A stretch of 64,000 nucleotides of DNA from an uncultured Lachnospiraceae bacterium. GTDB taxonomy: Bacteria > Bacillota > Clostridia > Lachnospirales > Lachnospiraceae. The DNA lies in the NCBI GenBank assembly GCA_934351835.1, contig CAKRJP010000001.1, forward strand, positions 1-64,000. Direction: 5' to 3'. The translations under genes and the position numbers were made by a program. A model generated the notes under the pieces. The model ran no database searches, was not told the DNA's origin, and saw nothing but the letters and a program-made list of their open reading frames with translations. Position 1 is the stretch's first letter. The number at the start of each line of letters is the position of its first letter. This document shows positions 1-7,848 of the stretch, piece after piece.

Positions 1-48
1 GATGAAGCGTCTTTAAGAGAATATCGTGTGAATCTGCGACATTTGTAA
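1..48 (+). CDS. C-terminal end of an unidentified gene (partial)
   Basis: The window opens in a reading frame that gives 15 codons (ending YRVNLRHL) and a TAA at 46-48. The fragment is too short to identify. It is called only because the frame is open from the left edge and is followed at once by non-coding-looking sequence, so it could also be chance. Confidence 0.3.
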   Translation, partial: DEASLREYRVNLRHL

Positions 49-65
49 AATCGAAAGGATTCTTT

Positions 66-305
66 ATGATTGGAATAGATAGAAAAGAAATTGAAGAACA
101 GAAACGTTTTAAACAATACTTTGGAAACAGAATACCTACACCAGAGGAATATATTTTTCCAAGAATTTGTCGTAAAAATGTGGTCAAATCAAGAAACCTC
201 CGTGCGAAAGCAAGTGAAAAATCAGGTGAAGCTGCGAGATACGCCATGCACAGCTCGGGAAAGAATTCCCTCGCTGTAGGGCTGTCGCCCTATACGTTTC
301 CATGA
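66..305 (+). CDS. doubtful small ORF running into a folded element
   Basis: A 79-codon frame starts at ATG 66 behind a weak GAAAGGA. Its first half (to about residue 55) is charged and lysine-rich. Its last 25 codons read straight through the stem-loops of the folded element at 231-370, so this tail is probably not selected as protein. An overlapping frame at 91-279 is equally open. No family was recognised. It may be a degenerate gene or no gene at all. Confidence 0.25.
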   Translation: MIGIDRKEIEEQKRFKQYFGNRIPTPEEYIFPRICRKNVVKSRNLRAKASEKSGEAARYAMHSSGKNSLAVGLSPYTFP

Positions 306-370
306 AAAAGCCCTCTTTATCAAGCAAGCTTGAAAGAGGGCTTTTCACGTAAATGTGCATGGCTCGTAGC
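231..370 (+). ncRNA. candidate structured RNA or palindromic repeat element
   Basis: A 140-nt stretch folds into a closed multi-branch shape. An outer helix pairs 243-252 (GCCATGCACA) with 354-363, and is extended by 231-237 with 364-370 across a 5-nt bulge. Inside are three hairpins: 257-261/266-270 (GGGAA/TTCCC, AGAA loop), 277-282/287-292 (TAGGGC/GCCCTA, TGTC loop), and a 13-bp stem 306-318/333-345 ending in TTTT that could itself terminate transcription. The closed outer helix argues for more than a simple terminator. Whether it is a small RNA, a dispersed palindromic repeat or an elaborate terminator cannot be decided here. The pairing is directly visible; the function is inference. Confidence 0.45.
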
Positions 371-394
371 GTTCACACAATCTTCACAAAATAA

Positions 395-421
395 TTAGCA
401 CTCACCTATTGACAGTGCTAA
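395..421 (+). promoter_or_regulatory. CIRCE element (HrcA operator)
   Basis: The inverted repeat TTAGCACTC-N9-CAGTGCTAA matches the CIRCE consensus (TTAGCACTC-N9-GAGTGCTAA) with one mismatch, in the first base of the right arm. It lies over the -35 box of the hsp20 promoter, the usual position for HrcA repression of chaperone genes. It should couple hsp20-clpB to heat shock. No hrcA gene is in the window. Confidence 0.93.
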
Positions 422-437
422 TAACTTGTGATATAGT
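409..437 (+). promoter_or_regulatory. sigma-A promoter of hsp20-clpB-dinB
   Basis: TTGACA at 409-414, a 17-bp spacer and TATAGT at 432-437 form a near-consensus vegetative promoter. The -35 box is embedded in the CIRCE repeat, so HrcA binding and polymerase binding should exclude each other. The first gene starts about 105 nt downstream. Confidence 0.85.
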
Positions 438-546
438 ACAGATAGAACAAAGGAAGAGGGTTCCGGAAGTTCAAGTAAATACCATCTTTAGAATAATCCG
501 ATGATGGTAAGAATAAATTTTCAACATTTGGAAGGAGATATGACTT

Positions 547-999
547 ATGATGATGCCTAGTATTTTTAGAGATAACTTATTTGATGACTTTATGAATGAT
601 TTTGCATTCCCAACATTTCCGAATGTAGACAAAGAACTGTATGGTAAACATGCAAAGAACATGATGAAGACAGATGTGAAAGAGACTGATAAAGGTTATG
701 AAGTGGATATTGATCTTCCTGGATTTAAGAAAGATGAGATCCAGATGGAACTGAACGATGGTGTACTTACTGTCAGTGCAGCCAAAGGTCTTGACAAAGA
801 CGAGGAAGACAAGAATGGTAACTATATCAGGAGAGAGCGATATGCCGGTAATTTAAGCAGAAGCTTTTATGTAGGTAAACATGTAAATGAGGAGGATGTA
901 CATCCGAAGTATGAGAATGGTATCCTTTCATTCAGCGTTCCGAAAGAAGAGGCAAAACCAGTAGAAGAAAAGAAACGTTATATTACAATTGAAGGATAA
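547..999 (+). CDS. hsp20: Hsp20 small heat-shock protein
   Basis: A 150-aa small heat-shock chaperone of the alpha-crystallin family, an ATP-independent holdase that keeps unfolding proteins soluble. The alpha-crystallin domain spans about residues 40-135, with the LPGF turn at 57-60 and the family signature GILSFSVPK at 125-133. The C-terminal I-x-I anchor (I146-T-I148) needed for oligomer assembly is present. An AAGGAGA ribosome site lies 9 nt before the ATG. It leads a CIRCE-controlled unit with clpB, a sensible pairing: ClpB with DnaK extracts proteins from Hsp20-coated aggregates. Confidence 0.93.
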   Translation: MMMPSIFRDNLFDDFMNDFAFPTFPNVDKELYGKHAKNMMKTDVKETDKGYEVDIDLPGFKKDEIQMELNDGVLTVSAAKGLDKDEEDKNGNYIRRERYAGNLSRSFYVGKHVNEEDVHPKYENGILSFSVPKEEAKPVEEKKRYITIEG

Positions 1000-1028
1000 T
1001 AATAGAATAAGATAAGCAAAATAAATAA

Positions 1029-1060
1029 TTGCCACGGCAGGAGAAATCTTACCGTGGCAA
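1029..1060 (+). other. intercistronic hairpin between hsp20 and clpB
   Basis: A perfect 9-bp stem (TTGCCACGG / CCGTGGCAA) with a 14-nt loop lies between the two genes. No T-run follows, so it is more likely an mRNA stabiliser or processing site that sets different hsp20 and clpB levels than a terminator. Confidence 0.55.
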
Positions 1061-1087
1061 AACATTATAAAAAAGGAGGCATGGCTT

Positions 1088-3679
1088 ATGAATATTAATA
1101 AATTTACACAGAAGTCCTTGCAGGCAGTTCAGGATTGTGAAAAGATCGCACTTGAGCATGGTAACCAGGAAATCTGTCAGGAGCATCTGCTCTATGCACT
1201 TCTTACCCAGGATGACAGCCTCATCTTAAAACTTATGGAGAAGATGGGATTAGATAAAAATGTGATGATTGATCAGGTGGAAACTTTAATCAATAAACGT
1301 CCGAAAGTTCAGGGTGGTAAACAGTATGTGGGCCAGGATCTGAACAATGCTTTGATTTATGCAGAGGATGAAGCAAAGCAGATGGGTGATGAATATGTAT
1401 CTGTTGAACATTTGTTTTTGGCAATTATGAAGTATGCCAGCAAAGAGATGAAATCATTTTTCCGTGAAATGGGTATCAGCAGAGAAGGATTTTTGCAGGC
1501 ACTTTCAACGGTAAGAGGTAATCAGAGAGTGACCAGTGATAATCCGGAAGATACCTATGACACTTTAAATAAATACGGCACTGATCTGGTGGAGAGAGCC
1601 AGAGAGCAGAAGATGGATCCGGTCATTGGACGTGATTCCGAGATTCGTAATGTGATCCGTATCTTATCAAGAAAGACGAAAAACAATCCGGTACTGATCG
1701 GTGAACCTGGTGTAGGTAAGACGGCGGTTGTAGAAGGTCTTGCACAGCGTATTGTACGTGGGGATGTGCCAGAAGGATTGAAAGATAAGACGATTTTTTC
1801 ATTGGATATGGGTGCACTGGTAGCAGGTGCAAAATATCGTGGAGAGTTTGAGGAACGTCTGAAAGCTGTTTTGGAAGAAGTAAAGAATAGTGATGGGCGA
1901 ATTATTTTATTTATCGATGAGTTACACACAATTGTCGGAGCAGGAAAGACAGACGGTGCAATGGATGCAGGCAACATGTTGAAACCTATGCTTGCCAGAG
2001 GTGAACTTCATTGTATCGGAGCTACAACTCTTGATGAGTATCGCCAGTACATTGAAAAAGATGCGGCACTGGAGCGGCGTTTCCAGCCGGTTATGGTAGA
2101 TGAGCCATCTGTTGAAGACGCTATTTCTATTCTTCGAGGATTAAAAGAGAGATATGAAGTGTTCCATGGCGTTAAAATTACAGACAGTGCGCTGGTTGCA
2201 GCGGCTACATTATCCGATCGATATATATCCGACCGTTTCCTTCCGGATAAAGCCATTGACCTTGTGGATGAGGCATGTGCACTGATCAAAACAGAACTGG
2301 ATTCCATGCCGACAGAGATGGATGAGCTGAACCGTAAGATCATGCAGATGGAGATTGAGGAGACGGCCCTTAAGAAAGAAGAGGACAGATTAAGTAAAGA
2401 ACGTCTGGAACATTTGCAGCAGGAACTGGCAGAATTGAGAGAACAGTTTGCTGGTATGAAGGCACAGTGGGACAATGAGAAGGTTGAAGTTGAACGTGTT
2501 CAGAAGATCCGTGAGGAGATTGAGCAGGTTAATAAGGATATTGAGAAAGCAAAACATTCTTATGATCTGGAAGGTGCAGCGGCACTTCAGTATGGAAAAC
2601 TTCCTGAATTGCAGAAACGACTGGAAGAGGCCGAAGAGCGGGCAAAAGAGCGTGAAAACGGAAATGCTCTGGTGCATGAGAGTGTTACAGATGACGAAAT
2701 TGCAAGGATTGTTTCCCGTTGGACAGGTATTCCGGTGGCTAAGCTGAACGAGAGTGAACGCAGTAAGACGCTGCATCTGGGCGATGAACTCCATAAACGT
2801 GTGATTGGTCAGGATGAAGGTGTGGAGCTTGTTACAGAAGCTATTATCCGTTCAAAAGCAGGTATCAAAGATCCAACGAAACCAATTGGTTCTTTCTTGT
2901 TCCTTGGACCAACCGGTGTAGGTAAGACAGAACTTGCAAAGGCACTTGCAGAGAGTCTGTTTGATGATGAGAATAATATGGTGCGTATTGATATGAGTGA
3001 GTATATGGAGAAATATTCCGTATCTCGTCTGATTGGAGCACCTCCGGGATATGTAGGATACGATGAAGGCGGTCAGCTTACAGAAGCCGTCAGAAGAAAA
3101 CCTTATTCCGTAGTATTGTTTGATGAGATTGAAAAGGCACATCCGGATGTATTTAACGTATTATTGCAGGTACTGGATGACGGACGTATCACAGATTCTC
3201 AGGGACGGACTGTAGACTTTAAGAATACAATCCTGATCATGACTTCGAACATTGGATCGCAGTATCTGCTGGATGGAATTGATGGGAATGGTAATATTAA
3301 TGAAGCGGCATCGACAGCCGTAATGAATGATTTACGTGCACATTTCAGACCAGAATTTTTGAACCGTCTGGATGAGACGATTATGTTCAAACCATTGACG
3401 AAGGATAATATTTATGACATTATTGATTTATTAATAGCAGATGTCAACAAACGTCTGGCCGATCGTGAAATCAGTATTGCATTAACTGACGAAGCAAAGC
3501 AGTTTATCGTAGATCATGGTTATGATCCGGCTTACGGAGCAAGACCACTGAAACGTTATCTGCAGAAACATGTGGAGACACAGGCTGCAAAACTGATGTT
3601 GGAAGGCAACATTGGTGCGGGTGATACGATTGAGATGGATGTGGTGGATGGACATCTTAAGGCAAGGAGCAGATCATAA
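1088..3679 (+). CDS. clpB: ATP-dependent disaggregase ClpB
   Basis: An 863-aa Hsp100 disaggregase of normal length. It threads aggregated proteins through a hexameric pore, working with DnaK/DnaJ. The Clp N-domain covers residues 1-145. The first AAA+ domain has Walker A GEPGVGKT at 205-212 and Walker B IILFIDELH near 272. A long charged coiled-coil middle domain spans about 410-540 and distinguishes ClpB from ClpC and ClpA. The second AAA+ domain has GPTGVGKT near 606, and the C-terminal GARPLKRYLQ motif is present. A strong AAAGGAGG site precedes the ATG. Co-transcription with hsp20 from the CIRCE promoter is likely, and dinB begins on the very next base. Confidence 0.97.
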   Translation: MNINKFTQKSLQAVQDCEKIALEHGNQEICQEHLLYALLTQDDSLILKLMEKMGLDKNVMIDQVETLINKRPKVQGGKQYVGQDLNNALIYAEDEAKQMGDEYVSVEHLFLAIMKYASKEMKSFFREMGISREGFLQALSTVRGNQRVTSDNPEDTYDTLNKYGTDLVERAREQKMDPVIGRDSEIRNVIRILSRKTKNNPVLIGEPGVGKTAVVEGLAQRIVRGDVPEGLKDKTIFSLDMGALVAGAKYRGEFEERLKAVLEEVKNSDGRIILFIDELHTIVGAGKTDGAMDAGNMLKPMLARGELHCIGATTLDEYRQYIEKDAALERRFQPVMVDEPSVEDAISILRGLKERYEVFHGVKITDSALVAAATLSDRYISDRFLPDKAIDLVDEACALIKTELDSMPTEMDELNRKIMQMEIEETALKKEEDRLSKERLEHLQQELAELREQFAGMKAQWDNEKVEVERVQKIREEIEQVNKDIEKAKHSYDLEGAAALQYGKLPELQKRLEEAEERAKERENGNALVHESVTDDEIARIVSRWTGIPVAKLNESERSKTLHLGDELHKRVIGQDEGVELVTEAIIRSKAGIKDPTKPIGSFLFLGPTGVGKTELAKALAESLFDDENNMVRIDMSEYMEKYSVSRLIGAPPGYVGYDEGGQLTEAVRRKPYSVVLFDEIEKAHPDVFNVLLQVLDDGRITDSQGRTVDFKNTILIMTSNIGSQYLLDGIDGNGNINEAASTAVMNDLRAHFRPEFLNRLDETIMFKPLTKDNIYDIIDLLIADVNKRLADREISIALTDEAKQFIVDHGYDPAYGARPLKRYLQKHVETQAAKLMLEGNIGAGDTIEMDVVDGHLKARSRS

Positions 3680-4882
3680 GTGTCAGTGATATTTCATATT
3701 GATGTAAATTCAGCGTATCTTAGCTGGACATCAGTGGAACAACTGAAGAATGAAACCGGGCAGGATCTTCGCAAGATTCCTGCGATCATAGGCGGTGATC
3801 AGGCGTCTCGCCATGGCATCGTTCTTGCGAAGTCCGTTCCGGCAAAAAAATATGGCATTTGCACAGGGGAACCCGTTGTGAATGCCTTTCGTAAGTGTCC
3901 GAATCTTGTAACTGTGCCTCCGGATCATAAGTTGTATCATCAGTACAGTACACGGTTGATGGTATTCCTTCGGACATATACGGAGAAGATTGAGCAGGTT
4001 AGCGTAGATGAATGTTATATGGATTTTACAGAGATTGCGGACAGATACCATTCACCGGTGGACGGAGCATTTGAGATCAAAGATCGCGTACGTGAGAAAT
4101 TTGGATTTACTGTCAATATAGGAATTTCAAGCAATAAATTGCTGGCAAAGATGGCATCGGATTTTGAAAAACCGGACCGTGTACACACCTTGTTCCCAGA
4201 AGAAATTCGGGTGAAAATGTGGCCACTTCCAGTTTCTGAATTATTTATGGCAGGCAGAGCAAGTGTAGAGACTTTAAGTAATTTAGGCATTTATACGATC
4301 GGTCAGCTTGCACAGACGGCACCGGAATTGTTGGAACTGCATCTAAAAAGCCATGGAAGAAAACTGTGGGAATCAGCAAATGGGATTGGCAGTGATGTGG
4401 TAGAATCGGAACCTGCGGAAGCAAAAGGAATCGGAAATTCTACAACACTTCCAAAGGATGTAGAGACGAAAGAAGAAGCTGAGAATATATTGAAGAAGTT
4501 AGCAGAAAAAGTATCCGGCAGATTAAAAAATGTAAGACAGCTAGCGGGAATGGTGAGCGTAGAAGTGAAATATTATGATTTTACAAATGTATCTCACCAG
4601 AAACAAATGCAGGTGCCGACCAGTGAGCCGGAAGAATTGTACCGGGTGGCTACAGAACTTTTTGAAGAGTTGTGGGATCAGAAGCCGATCCGTCTGTTAG
4701 GGATTCGTACTGCCAAGCTGGTGGAAGAAGGAACGCCGGTACAGATGAGTTTGTTTGATATTCCGATAAAAACGGAAGAGGAGTTGCGGAAAGAAAAGCG
4801 ATTGAAAAAATTAGATGCAGCATTGCAGGGAGTACGGCAGAAATACGGGGATGCCATTGTAAAAAAAGCAAATGATATGTAA
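3680..4882 (+). CDS. dinB: DNA polymerase IV (Y family)
   Basis: A 400-aa translesion DNA polymerase. The catalytic carboxylates are D8 (FHIDVNSAY) and D110-E111 (SVDECYMDF). A thumb/little-finger region follows, and a consensus beta-clamp peptide QMSLF sits at 355-359. The start is GTG at 3680, immediately after the clpB TAA, with AAGGAG at 3664-3669 inside clpB. It is therefore translationally tied to the heat-shock operon, which puts an error-prone polymerase under HrcA/CIRCE read-through. A Rho-independent terminator follows at 4946-4993. Confidence 0.95.
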   Translation: MSVIFHIDVNSAYLSWTSVEQLKNETGQDLRKIPAIIGGDQASRHGIVLAKSVPAKKYGICTGEPVVNAFRKCPNLVTVPPDHKLYHQYSTRLMVFLRTYTEKIEQVSVDECYMDFTEIADRYHSPVDGAFEIKDRVREKFGFTVNIGISSNKLLAKMASDFEKPDRVHTLFPEEIRVKMWPLPVSELFMAGRASVETLSNLGIYTIGQLAQTAPELLELHLKSHGRKLWESANGIGSDVVESEPAEAKGIGNSTTLPKDVETKEEAENILKKLAEKVSGRLKNVRQLAGMVSVEVKYYDFTNVSHQKQMQVPTSEPEELYRVATELFEELWDQKPIRLLGIRTAKLVEEGTPVQMSLFDIPIKTEEELRKEKRLKKLDAALQGVRQKYGDAIVKKANDM

Positions 4883-4905
4883 TAATAAAAAACTACGGTT
4901 GGGTG

Positions 4906-4935
4906 TTGACAAATACCGATTTTATAATATATATT
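4906..4935 (+). promoter_or_regulatory. possible promoter ahead of the yitT leader
   Basis: TTGACA at 4906-4911 and TATATT at 4930-4935 are separated by 18 bp. Transcription would start near 4942, directly before the strong hairpin at 4946. A TATAAT at 4923 is too close (11 bp) to be used with this -35 box. Confidence 0.45.
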
Positions 4936-4945
4936 GATAAAGTAA

Positions 4946-4993
4946 AGAGCAGATGCGAATTATAATTATTATGATTTGTATGTGCTCTTTTTG
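4946..4993 (+). terminator. terminator after dinB, or attenuator of yitT
   Basis: A 15-position stem (4946-4960 with 4974-4988, one mismatch and two G-U pairs) is followed by a T-run. It ends the dinB transcript. Because a promoter-like sequence sits just upstream, it could also stop a short transcript from that promoter. Confidence 0.75.
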
Positions 4994-5004
4994 TGTTGCA
5001 ACGA

Positions 5005-5091
5005 GCAAAAGCCCAAGCTGGCTTGGGGCTTTTGCGACTGCATACAATCTCAGAATGTGCCAAAGGCACTTCTGGTGATTTGCGTTGTATG
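5005..5091 (+). other. two further hairpins in the yitT 5' region
   Basis: Hairpin one pairs 5005-5017 with 5022-5035 (GCAAAAGCCC / GGGGCTTTTGC, one bulge). Hairpin two has an outer stem 5041-5047/5085-5091 (CATACAA/TTGTATG) enclosing an inner GTGCC/GGCAC stem. With the hairpin at 4946 this gives three consecutive structures before the yitT ribosome site. No known riboswitch class was recognised. Confidence 0.5.
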
Positions 5092-5130
5092 AAGGATAAT
5101 TTTTCATAAAAATAAGATTAGGAGGTATGA

Positions 5131-6003
5131 GTGTTGAAAAAGATTGATTGGAAAGAATTAGGAATTGATGTACTTGTAGATATTGTGGCCGGCATAATCA
5201 TTGCAATTGGTGTTTACAATTTTGCACTGAATGCGAACTTCCCGGTAGCGGGATTTTCCGGTATTGCAATTGTGTTATATCATTTATTTGGCATTCCGGT
5301 GGGTGCCGGAACCATTATTTTAAATATTCCGGTAGCAATTTTTTGTTATAAATTTTTAGGAAAAACATTTTTCTTAAAATCTGTGAAATCCATGATTATT
5401 TCATCGGTACTGATGGACTATGTGGCACCGTTATTTCCGGTATATAATGGAAACCGACTGTTAGCGGCTCTGTGTATGGGAGTCCTTTGCGGTATCGGAT
5501 ATGCAATGATTTTCATGAGAAGTTCTTCTACAGGTGGACAGGACTTCATTACTATGGCAATTAAGAAAGTAAAACCTCATATGACACTGGGAGTTATTAC
5601 TTTCGGATTGGATATTTTCACAATCATTCTGGGAACTGCACTGGTATTTAAGGATGTTGACGGGCTGATCTATGGTGTGATCGTAACTTATCTGATGGCA
5701 ATGGTGATGGACAGAATCATGTATGGTATTGATGAAGGCAAGATGACGCTGATCGTAACCGAACATGGAAATGAGATTGCAGAGCGCATTGATGAGTATT
5801 CAGGAAGAGGTTCTACAATCTTAAAAGGTATGGGAAGCTATTCAAAGAAGAATAAAGACGTTGTAATGTGTGCATGCAATAATAAGCAGATGTATACGAT
5901 CAAAAAAATGGTCAGAACCATTGATCCAAAGGCATTCACGATTATTGTAGAATCAAATGAGGTCGTGGGAGAAGGATTCAAAGAAGAACTCAGTGAGATT
6001 TAA
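5131..6003 (+). CDS. YitT-family membrane protein (DUF2179)
   Basis: A 290-aa integral membrane protein of the YitT family. About six hydrophobic segments occupy residues 12-185, with the family's repeated small-residue turns such as NFPVAGFSG and SSSTGGQDF. A soluble DUF2179 domain follows at about 225-285. The biochemical role of the family is not established, and transport is only presumed. GGAGG at 5121-5125 allows either GTG 5131 or TTG 5134 as start, and its spacing slightly favours TTG. The gene stands alone between the hairpin-rich leader and the trp T-box. Confidence 0.85.
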   Translation: MLKKIDWKELGIDVLVDIVAGIIIAIGVYNFALNANFPVAGFSGIAIVLYHLFGIPVGAGTIILNIPVAIFCYKFLGKTFFLKSVKSMIISSVLMDYVAPLFPVYNGNRLLAALCMGVLCGIGYAMIFMRSSSTGGQDFITMAIKKVKPHMTLGVITFGLDIFTIILGTALVFKDVDGLIYGVIVTYLMAMVMDRIMYGIDEGKMTLIVTEHGNEIAERIDEYSGRGSTILKGMGSYSKKNKDVVMCACNNKQMYTIKKMVRTIDPKAFTIIVESNEVVGEGFKEELSEI

Positions 6004-6042
6004 AATTCCAAAGTCAAAAAATTTTAAAAATCAAAAAATCTA

Positions 6043-6071
6043 TTGACAAATCAAAAAAGGAATTTTATACT
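6043..6071 (+). promoter_or_regulatory. promoter of the trp operon
   Basis: TTGACA at 6043-6048, 17 bp, and TATACT at 6066-6071 form a strong sigma-A promoter. The predicted transcript start near 6078 lies just ahead of the T-box leader. Confidence 0.85.
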
Positions 6072-6089
6072 TATAAACAATTTAGCACA

Positions 6090-6369
6090 CTAAATCGATG
6101 AACAAGAGGAGTAGACTTAGATATTTGTTCCCAGAGAGTTGCCGGAGGTGAGATGGCAGCAGCAACAGTCTTGGTTGAATGGACTTGTGAGAGCGGTTTG
6201 AAATCTTTTCAAGAAAGTAGATGCCGACGGGAGCCCTATCCGTTATCAACGGGGTATGTATGATAGTACATAACAGAGTGGTCTATAAGTATAGGCAATA
6301 TGGGTGGTACCGCAGAAGGTTTAGAATTACAAGCTTTTGTCCCTTGGAAGAGGGATGAAAGCTTTTTTT
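6090..6369 (+). promoter_or_regulatory. tRNA-Trp T-box leader
   Basis: A roughly 280-nt T-box riboswitch. The signature TGGGTGGTACCGC is at 6300-6312, and the GAGTAGA element near 6109 belongs to Stem I. The likely specifier codon is TGG at 6180-6182 followed by A, that is, Trp. Uncharged tRNA-Trp should pair with the specifier and the T-box and favour the antiterminator. The competing terminator stem is 6331-6344/6351-6364 (14 bp with two G-U pairs) followed by seven T. The regulated gene is trpE, consistent with the Trp specifier. Confidence 0.95.
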
Positions 6370-6390
6370 ATGCAAGAAAGGAGAAAAATA

Positions 6391-7848
6391 ATGTACCCAG
6401 AATGTGATGAAATTATGGAACTGGCGAAATCTTACGATATTGTGCCGGTATGCAAAGAAATTTATGCAGATGTTGTCACGCCGATCACCTTGCTTCGGAA
6501 AATAGCAGGAATCAGTAAACGATACTATCTGTTGGAAAGTATTGAGGGTGGAGAGAAATGGGGACGTTATTCATTTCTCGGATTTGACCCGGTGATGCAT
6601 GTATATTGCAAATCCAATCAAGTTACGATTGAAAAAGATGGAACGAGTGAAGTGGTTCGGACAAAGAAACCACTGGAGGTTTTAAGAGAGGTCATGAAAG
6701 AGTACAGAGCACCGAGACTTGAAAATCTCCCGCCCTTTGCAGGTGGCATGGTTGGATATTTTGCATATTCGATGATTGGGTATGCGGAGCCGGTGTTAAA
6801 TATCAAAAAAGGAATGTTCAATGATTATGATCTGATGATGTTCGATAAAGTAATTGCTTATGACCATCTGAAACAGAAAATCTGCATCATTGTCAATATG
6901 AAAACCGACAAGGTTATGGAAAATTATGGGAAAGCCACCGCAGATATTCAGGATATTGTCAGCATGATCCGAAATACAGAAGTTTGCGAGATCCCTATCT
7001 CCGAAAGTAAAATTGATTTTACCTGTAATGTGAGCAAAGAAGATTATTGCAAATTAATTGAGAAAACAAAAGAATATATCGTAAACGGAGACATTTTTCA
7101 GGCAGTGATCGCAAGACAGTTTTGCAGTCCATATGAAGGCAGCCTGATCAATCCGTACCGTGTTCTCAGGACAACGAATCCATCACCGTATATGGTATTT
7201 ATGAAGATTGACGATGAAGAAATTATGAGTACTTCTCCGGAGACGTTGGTAAGACTTCAGAACGGCAGATTAACAACATTTCCGGTGGCAGGTTCAAGAC
7301 CACGAGGAAAAACAGAGGAAGAAGATAGAGCATTGGAACAGGAACTTCTGGCGGATGAGAAGGAACTTGCAGAGCACAACATGTTAGTGGATCTTGGAAG
7401 AAACGATCTGGGGAAGATTTCAAAATTTGATTCGGTGGAAGTGACGAAGTACATGATGATCCATAAGTATTCGAAGATCATGCACATCTGTTCGCAGGTG
7501 GAAAGTGATATTAAAGATGGACTGGATGGGTTAGATGCCATAGAGTCGGTACTTCCGGCAGGTACACTTTCAGGGGCGCCAAAGATCCGGGCATGCGAGA
7601 TTATTGAAGAGATGGAAAGCGAACAGCGGGGTATCTACGGAGGAGCATTAGGCTACCTTGATTTTACAGGAAATCTGGATACTTGCATTGCTATCCGTAT
7701 GGCAGTGAAAAAGGACGGAAGAGTTTATGTGGAGGCCGGTGGCGGAATCGTTGCAGACAGTATTCCGGAAAATGAATACGAAGAATCCGCAAATAAGGCA
7801 GCAGCAGTGATGAATGCAGTCAGAAATGCCAGGGAGGTGTTGGAATAA
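6391..7848 (+). CDS. trpE: anthranilate synthase component I
   Basis: A 485-aa TrpE that converts chorismate to anthranilate using ammonia from TrpG. The N-terminal part carries the tryptophan-sensing LLES motif followed by GRYSFLG, so feedback inhibition is probably intact. The chorismate-binding domain has SPETLVRL, GSRPRG, the ELLADEKE-AEHNMLVDLGRND stretch and PAGTLSGAPK. ATG 6391 is chosen as start because AAAGGAG lies at 6377-6383. The frame stays open upstream to 6337, but that part is the T-box terminator hairpin. TrpE and TrpG are separate proteins here, not fused. Confidence 0.97.
   Translation: MYPECDEIMELAKSYDIVPVCKEIYADVVTPITLLRKIAGISKRYYLLESIEGGEKWGRYSFLGFDPVMHVYCKSNQVTIEKDGTSEVVRTKKPLEVLREVMKEYRAPRLENLPPFAGGMVGYFAYSMIGYAEPVLNIKKGMFNDYDLMMFDKVIAYDHLKQKICIIVNMKTDKVMENYGKATADIQDIVSMIRNTEVCEIPISESKIDFTCNVSKEDYCKLIEKTKEYIVNGDIFQAVIARQFCSPYEGSLINPYRVLRTTNPSPYMVFMKIDDEEIMSTSPETLVRLQNGRLTTFPVAGSRPRGKTEEEDRALEQELLADEKELAEHNMLVDLGRNDLGKISKFDSVEVTKYMMIHKYSKIMHICSQVESDIKDGLDGLDAIESVLPAGTLSGAPKIRACEIIEEMESEQRGIYGGALGYLDFTGNLDTCIAIRMAVKKDGRVYVEAGGGIVADSIPENEYEESANKAAAVMNAVRNAREVLE

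Noticed and set aside
4906..4928. Promoter using TTGACA 4906 with TATAAT 4923
   Set aside because: The spacer is only 11 bp; the TATATT at 4930 gives a workable 18 bp.
6337..6390. Upstream extension of trpE to a TTG at 6337
   Set aside because: It would translate the T-box terminator hairpin; AAAGGAG before ATG 6391 marks the real start.
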